Below the pieces are notes generated by a model. It was given only the letters and a program-made list of their open reading frames with translations, ran no database searches and was not told the DNA's origin. Source: Phragmites australis (Eukaryota > Streptophyta > Magnoliopsida > Poales > Poaceae). Taken from it: a stretch of 64,000 bases of DNA. Below, piece after piece: positions 59,291 through 64,000 of this stretch. The stretch is from NCBI RefSeq assembly GCF_958298935.1, contig NC_084942.1:9741501-9805500 (forward strand). The letters are read 5' to 3'. A program made the translations under genes and the position numbers. The first letter of the stretch is position 1; each line of letters starts with the position of its first letter.

Positions 59291-61995
59291 CATTTTCAAA
59301 TTTGATCGTTCGTCTCCCCTAGCTCTTGGCTTCCCACACATACAACCAACTCGTCTCCCCAGGGTCTTTTGGCTTCCCACACACACAACCCCTCGTCTCC
59401 CTCAATATAAAGTGACGAGGAGTGTTCTTTTTCCTCCCTGAGCCACTCCCCTCCCCGCCTTGCATCGCCGGCATGTGGGTCCCGCCCGAGCCGAGCCGCC
59501 CTGCCCGAGACGTGGCTCCCCTTCTTCCACCTCCCACCGCTAGCCGAAACGCCCCCAAACCCTACGCGCTATTTGAAATCCGAGCCGCCCCACACATTTA
59601 TTCGCCAATTAAATCCCGTGGCCGCGATCCTCGCCACCCCAATCAAGTGCCCAGCTATTTTCCCCTTCATTTTCCCCGCTCATCGATGGAAACCGCCGCG
59701 TTATTTACATTTAGGCCGCTGGCCAAATCCGCTCAAATCCATCCAATCCTCTCCCTCTCTCAAGTATATAAGCCGGCCATCTTCTTCCTTGCAACATTCC
59801 ACACCCTTTCCCCCGTTTTCCCCTCTATTTTCGCTCAGATATCGACCTTGGCGCCAGCTTCTTCTTCGCGTTCGATGAGAGCTCTGTCGTGCCATAATTC
59901 TCCATGACCGAGCCCCATTTAACCTGGATGCTTGCTTCTCTGGTGTCGTAGAGTCGCCCGTGAATCTTCCCTCCACTCCAGAGCTTCTCTCTGTCGCCGG
60001 AGTGCCGCCCACACTGAGCTCCAAGCCCACCGGCCACCCCTCTCCGTCGTCGGCCACCTTCAGACCTCATCTGCTATTGTGAAGCCCGCTGTGAGATTCC
60101 CCTCCACCTCCTCTCTCTTTTGCACTGCTCCCCATCGCATTCCATGGTCAGTAGCACGATTTTGGACATCTCCGGTGATGCGTCGGCGATCCGCCACCGT
60201 CGGCCCCGCATCCGCGTGTTCGTGCCGCCGGTCTGAGCCCCCTTTGAACCTCGGCCGTCAATCTCAGATGGATGGCCCAGATTAAAAGGGCACATACCCC
60301 TTCGGCCTGATCCACCGTGGACCCATGCATCGGCCTCCAGGCCATGGTCCATGGGCCCATAAACCTATTCCATGAGTTTTTCAATAGAAAAATAATTCCA
60401 TTTTGGTTTATGATGTCATAAATAGAGTTTGGTTTATTCTCGAAAATCAAGTAAAATTTTGCAGAAAAGCCCCTAGAACTTCAAAAGCTCAATACCTTTT
60501 GCTCGTAGCTCCGATTTAGACGATTTTTACGCTCAAATGTTTGTAGCGATGTGTAGAATCTTTTTATAGGGTTTTTACCTAGGTTTAGTTCCGTTTGGTG
60601 TACTGTCCTTAGAGGTTTCTTTTATGTGCTTTTCTGGTCTGTCATTTAGAAGGTGCGCAGTTTGGGAATCTTCAAGAGCAAGCTATTGAAGACTTTGAGC
60701 AACCCTCCATTGGAGGAAAGTGTCCTTGAACATTTTACCCCTGTTTTAGGATTTCATGTGTAGTTTTATCCTTCAATTGCATGCTTGTCTAAATGGAATC
60801 CCACTTTAGAATTTACTAGTTTTGTATGACAATTCCTTGTCGTCGTTGATGGATCATGCGGTAAAATGGGTAGTTTTTGCTAGTGCAGTCATAAGTTGGG
60901 GAAATATTAATATTGACTAATGAACTATGAAACAAGAAATTAGGTAATGGTAATCTTGTAGCAACATGGTATAGGGATCCAACATGATGGTTGGTTTGAG
61001 GTGGTGCTTTACAGCGAGTTTGTGATTGTTCCTATGTGGGGTCCTAAGGACCGGTTCTTGAACATGTAACCAAGTGAATCTGCACAACCACGAGGCTTAT
61101 ATGGGTACAGTCTGGCCAACTAATTAGCCACCCCTCTAACTCTGTGGGCACCGTTGGAGGGTTAAGTGGCACAAGAGGGGGCTTCTACAGCGATGTAATC
61201 GTCTGTTAGCGGTGAAACCTCAGTGGGTGCCTGCAAGTTGGCGAGAGCTTTGTAAAGGCCTTGTAGTGAGACACATCTCTACACCCCAGAAGTGTGAGGC
61301 GACACAGGAATCACGACTCATGGGAAAAGCTGTGCAGACTCTGCAGAGTACCTATCTTGTCGATCAGCTGTGCTCACGGACAAGAGCGAACATGGACTTC
61401 TTAAGGATTAGATAGGATCAGGGTTTGGTATGGTTGGTTGGGTAGCCGAGTAATGGAAATATCTGGTGAGTCTTGGTAGTTGGATAGAATCCGATGAGTC
61501 AATACTTTTGTTTCAATTGAGTCTTCACACCTAGTAAATAGGTTACCTGTTGTTGAAGTCATAGGTCATAGTTGCTTAGTGCAGTTAACCTGTGTCTATC
61601 CTTTCCTTGACTGGAGCCCCATAGCATGTTTTCCCTCCAATTGCAGAGTACATTTTTGTACTCACACCCGTTGCCCCTTCTTTTGTTTCCCCTTTGCTGA
61701 TTAGAAGCCGTAAATGAAGCTACTGCCTTCGAAGAGGATGAGTTCGACCCAGAGTTGCTATTCTAGGCTGGTGTGCTTCGGTTGATGTCTGTGGCTAATG
61801 GAAGTTCTGATGGCGCTGAAGATCTCTTTTGTTCTGCTGTGTTTTCTTTATATCCTTGGGTCCTTTTGTAATTAGTTAATACCATTGTAATAATGGCATT
61901 GTGATGATACACTGATATGTAGCACATGTATTGAAACTTGATCCTGGCGTACATGTGTTGTGCCTGATTTTGTTCCTTTAAAACTGGGTTTTACA
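59291..61995 (+). mobile_element. 5' LTR (left limit uncertain) of a long-LTR Ty3/gypsy element
   Basis: The right end AAACTGGGTTTTACA at 61995 is followed five bases later by a primer site, so this is the 5' LTR of the element entering from the right edge. A TATA box, TATATAA, lies at 59765-59771. The GC-rich stretch 59780-60290 is the transcribed leader and not a gene. The block ggcacaagagggggcttct to ctctgcagagt (61168-61350) is shared with the two solo LTRs. The left limit is unclear: the expected roughly 1.1-kb U3 would reach into unrelated DNA, so the LTR may be truncated. Confidence 0.6.
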
Positions 61996-61999
61996 AAAG

Positions 62000-62011
62000 T
62001 GGTATCAGAGC
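62000..62011 (+). other. Primer binding site of the right-edge gypsy element
   Basis: TGGTATCAGAGC, complementary to initiator methionine tRNA, lies directly after the LTR end. Confidence 0.85.
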
Positions 62012-62172
62012 CATGTTGACCGTAGGACGTAGCCTAGATAGAGAGGACGTGCTAAGGACTATGTTTGTACAAACTACTTTTGTAAAATTATTTTCCCTTT
62101 TAGTTTTTCCTTTCCCTGTCTATTGCTCTTTATAAAATTGTTACTAATTTTCTATCTTCTTCAAAATTTTAG

Positions 62173-62918
62173 ATGGCCCGCACGAAGATCACCCCGTGCA
62201 AGTGTGTGCTAATTCCTGAGCTGGAGGTCCCCGCTGGTGTTGTCTGGGCGCACCAACCCCATACTGAGTTCTACTTAGACAGACAGGTCGTCGGCTACTT
62301 CACCCTCACGTTATGGTACTTACTTCATTGTCTGGGCTACCACGACGCTCCACTTTACAAGGGAGTCAGAGTTTCGCTTGGAGGCCATGGTTACTCCTGG
62401 TCAATGGAGGTGACCATGTTCGAGAAGCGCATCGACGATGGTCTTCGCCAAGTTTGTCGACTCCACACTGCCATCGCCCCTAGAGCTACCTTCGAGGCTG
62501 GGATCAAGGATGCCACCCACTAGGCTCTGGTTGTTCTCTGCAGGGAGAACAGACAGGACCTTCGTCTCACTCAGTTCGGGAAGTTCCTGCAGTGCCTGTC
62601 CGACAGCCTGGAGGTCATCTTCACGCCCATCAACAATGAGCCAAATCTCCGTCTGCGAGAGCAGGTCCGCCTCACCGCCACCCTGTACGTGAGCTTGACA
62701 GCGCCCTTGACGAGTTGGAGGATATGCATCAGCGTCATGCAGAGCAGGAGCAGAGCATCCACATCGGTAGATTCTGTTGGAGGGCCCCGACCAGTTCCCT
62801 GAGGAGGCTCCCGTGGCACCCGTGGCTGCACCACCCCTTCCCCTATGCGCAAGAAGCTTCATCTGTCAGATGCAGTAGGTCCTTCAGGCACAACGGGCGA
62901 GGAATAGAGTCGAGCTAG
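62173..62918 (+). pseudogene. Accessory reading frame between primer site and gag of the gypsy element
   Basis: The ATG at 62173 opens a 116-codon frame (CVLIPELEVPAGVVWAHQ...) that stops at TAG 62521. The same frame then reads on with sensible sequence (LRLTQFGKFLQCLSDSLEV, LRLREQVRLTATLYV). A shift near 62700 gives LEDMHQRHAEQEQSIHIGR, a short coiled-coil-like piece. It has no resemblance to gag. An extra reading frame in this position is seen in some grass gypsy families, but I do not know its function. Confidence 0.45.
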
Positions 62919-63228
62919 GAGAATGTCCCTAGCTGAATAAATTGTTTAGTCTCATGGGTTCTAGTTGTCTTGTGTCGTTTGTGCTAGTGTGTGCTTGTGC
63001 TTGAATCTGTAGTGTGAACTTTGTAATGAGTTGGATCTTTGCTTGAGTGTTGGTGTAGTGTGGGGGTTTTCCCTCTACATTGCATTAGTTAATATTTTAA
63101 TAATAGTTGGGCATCCTTTTCTTTCTTTCATGCTGTATCGATTCCTATCTGTTCTTTTCTGTTCTTGTCTTGTTATCCGCCCTTGGTTTTCTCTTATTTT
63201 CCCCGCTCGTACCTTGGCTACCATCAGA

Positions 63229-64000
63229 TGGTGAACACCAAGCGTGGCAATAACAACAACAACGACAATGTCAACAACACCAACGCCAACCAGCATGATC
63301 TTCCACCTCCGCTACCTCTCATGGATGCCAACCAAGTGATGACTATTCTCTAAGGTTTGGTTCAAGCTATCAATCAGCAACCCCAAGATCAGCAAGCACC
63401 ACCGCAGTAGCCACAGTCCAGGCTCATAATGTTCTTAACCTCCCACCTTCTCTTAGGCAGTTGAGCCCATGGAGGCAGATGACTGGCTGAAGACCATATA
63501 AAGCAAGCTGTAGATAGCTCAATGTAATGGAAGGGAGAAAGTTCTCTTTGAATCCCATCAACTGACCGGATCAGCTCAAGAGTGGTGGATAGCTTACACT
63601 GCCACTCATGAGGATCTCTAGGAAATTACTTGGGTAGAGTTCCAGAATAACTTTCGTGCACACCATGTCCCCACCGGTGAAGTGAAGCTGAAGATGAGGG
63701 AGTTCCTCAGTCTGAAGCAAGGACCTATGGCAGTAAGGGAATACCTCACCAAGTTCACCCAGCTCTCCCGCTACGCCCCTAACGATGTGGATACCGATGA
63801 AAAGAAACAAGATTGCTTCTTAGAGGGTCTCAACGTTGGCTTATAGTATGCCGTCTCAGCCAACGAGTACCCCAGTTTCCAGAAGTTGGTGGACAGAGCG
63901 TTCATCATGGAGAAGAAATGTAAGGACCTAGGAGAAGAGCGCAAGCGCAGTCTGCAGGGTCAGTCTTCTGGTAGAAACACCCATCCCCATTTTGTCCCTC
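63229..64000 (+). pseudogene. gag of the right-edge Ty3/gypsy element, broken and cut by the window edge
   Basis: The start is the ATG at 63229, followed by an Asn-rich N-terminus and a TAA near 63353. After a frame change the retrotransposon gag domain is clear: PMEADDWLKTI, AQCNGREKVLFESHQLTGSA, QEWWIAYTA, WVEFQNNFRAHHVPTGEVK, LKMREFLSLKQGPMAVREYL and TKFTQLSRYAPNDVDTDEKK. Stops occur near 63500, 63618 and 63843. Protease and the remainder of pol would lie beyond the window. The sequence is typical of grass Ty3/gypsy elements with long LTRs; the exact clade is not assigned. Confidence 0.8.

Noticed and set aside
59422..59907. A 161-codon proline/serine-rich plus-strand frame
   Set aside because: It straddles the TATA box and leader of a gypsy LTR and matches no domain. 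The composition is typical of grass LTR leaders.
62173..62200. First residues MARTK resemble histone H3
   Set aside because: The similarity ends after five residues. The sequence that follows has nothing in common with a histone.
1..64000. tRNA, rRNA, CRISPR and organellar genes
   Set aside because: A search by eye found only the tRNA-complementary primer sites of retrotransposons. No cloverleaf genes, rRNA segments or spaced repeat arrays were seen.

Overview
The window looks like nuclear DNA from a grass (Poaceae). It has one intact intron-containing plant gene, and most of the remainder is transposable elements of types typical of grass genomes: LTR retrotransposons with very long LTRs, copia LTRs carrying repeated tccggtg motifs, a CACTA element with subterminal repeats, a Mutator-like element (MULE), hAT, and Tourist-like PIF/Harbinger elements. 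A panicoid grass is plausible, but the sequence does not settle the species. No bacterial, organellar or CRISPR features were seen.

Layout. 1-4.4 kb holds fragments of long-LTR Ty3/gypsy LTRs and unassigned DNA. 4.86-9.6 kb (minus strand) is the one gene that looks functional: a U-box/ARM-repeat E3 ubiquitin ligase of the PUB43/PUB44 (SAUL1) type. It has three coding exons (809 aa) and an inferred 5'-UTR intron. 9.68-9.97 kb is a MITE. 9.985-13.70 kb is a decayed hAT element.

14.026-37.446 kb is a nested complex. The host is an approximately 8.2-kb MULE with diverged inverted ends and a 10-bp target duplication. It carries a decayed MuDR-type transposase, a plant-mobile-domain (PMD) gene, a convergent zinc-finger-like reading frame and a coiled-coil fragment. 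It is interrupted by two solo LTRs of about 4 kb and by a CACTA element, which is itself interrupted 33 bp from its end by a complete gag-only copia retrotransposon.

37.749-41.438 kb has PIF/Harbinger-type ends (TTA target duplication). It carries, on one strand, a broken non-specific phospholipase C gene followed by an exon of a heat-shock-factor DNA-binding domain, which suggests a gene-capturing element. 42.251-51.089 kb is a complete but inactivated Ty3/gypsy element with a second RNase H-like region and a deletion through the reverse transcriptase core. It sits in one copy of an old noncoding duplication whose other copy is at 52.9-53.6 kb. 53.88-54.88 kb is a pseudogene of a plant solute-binding (putrescine-binding-like) protein. 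56.1-58.9 kb holds gypsy LTR and copia remnants. From about 59.3 kb to the right edge is the 5' LTR, primer binding site, accessory ORF and broken gag of another long-LTR gypsy element that runs off the window.

Nested boundaries were established by finding terminal motifs together with short target-site duplications. Protein calls come from recognising family motifs in translated frames by eye. No database search was run.
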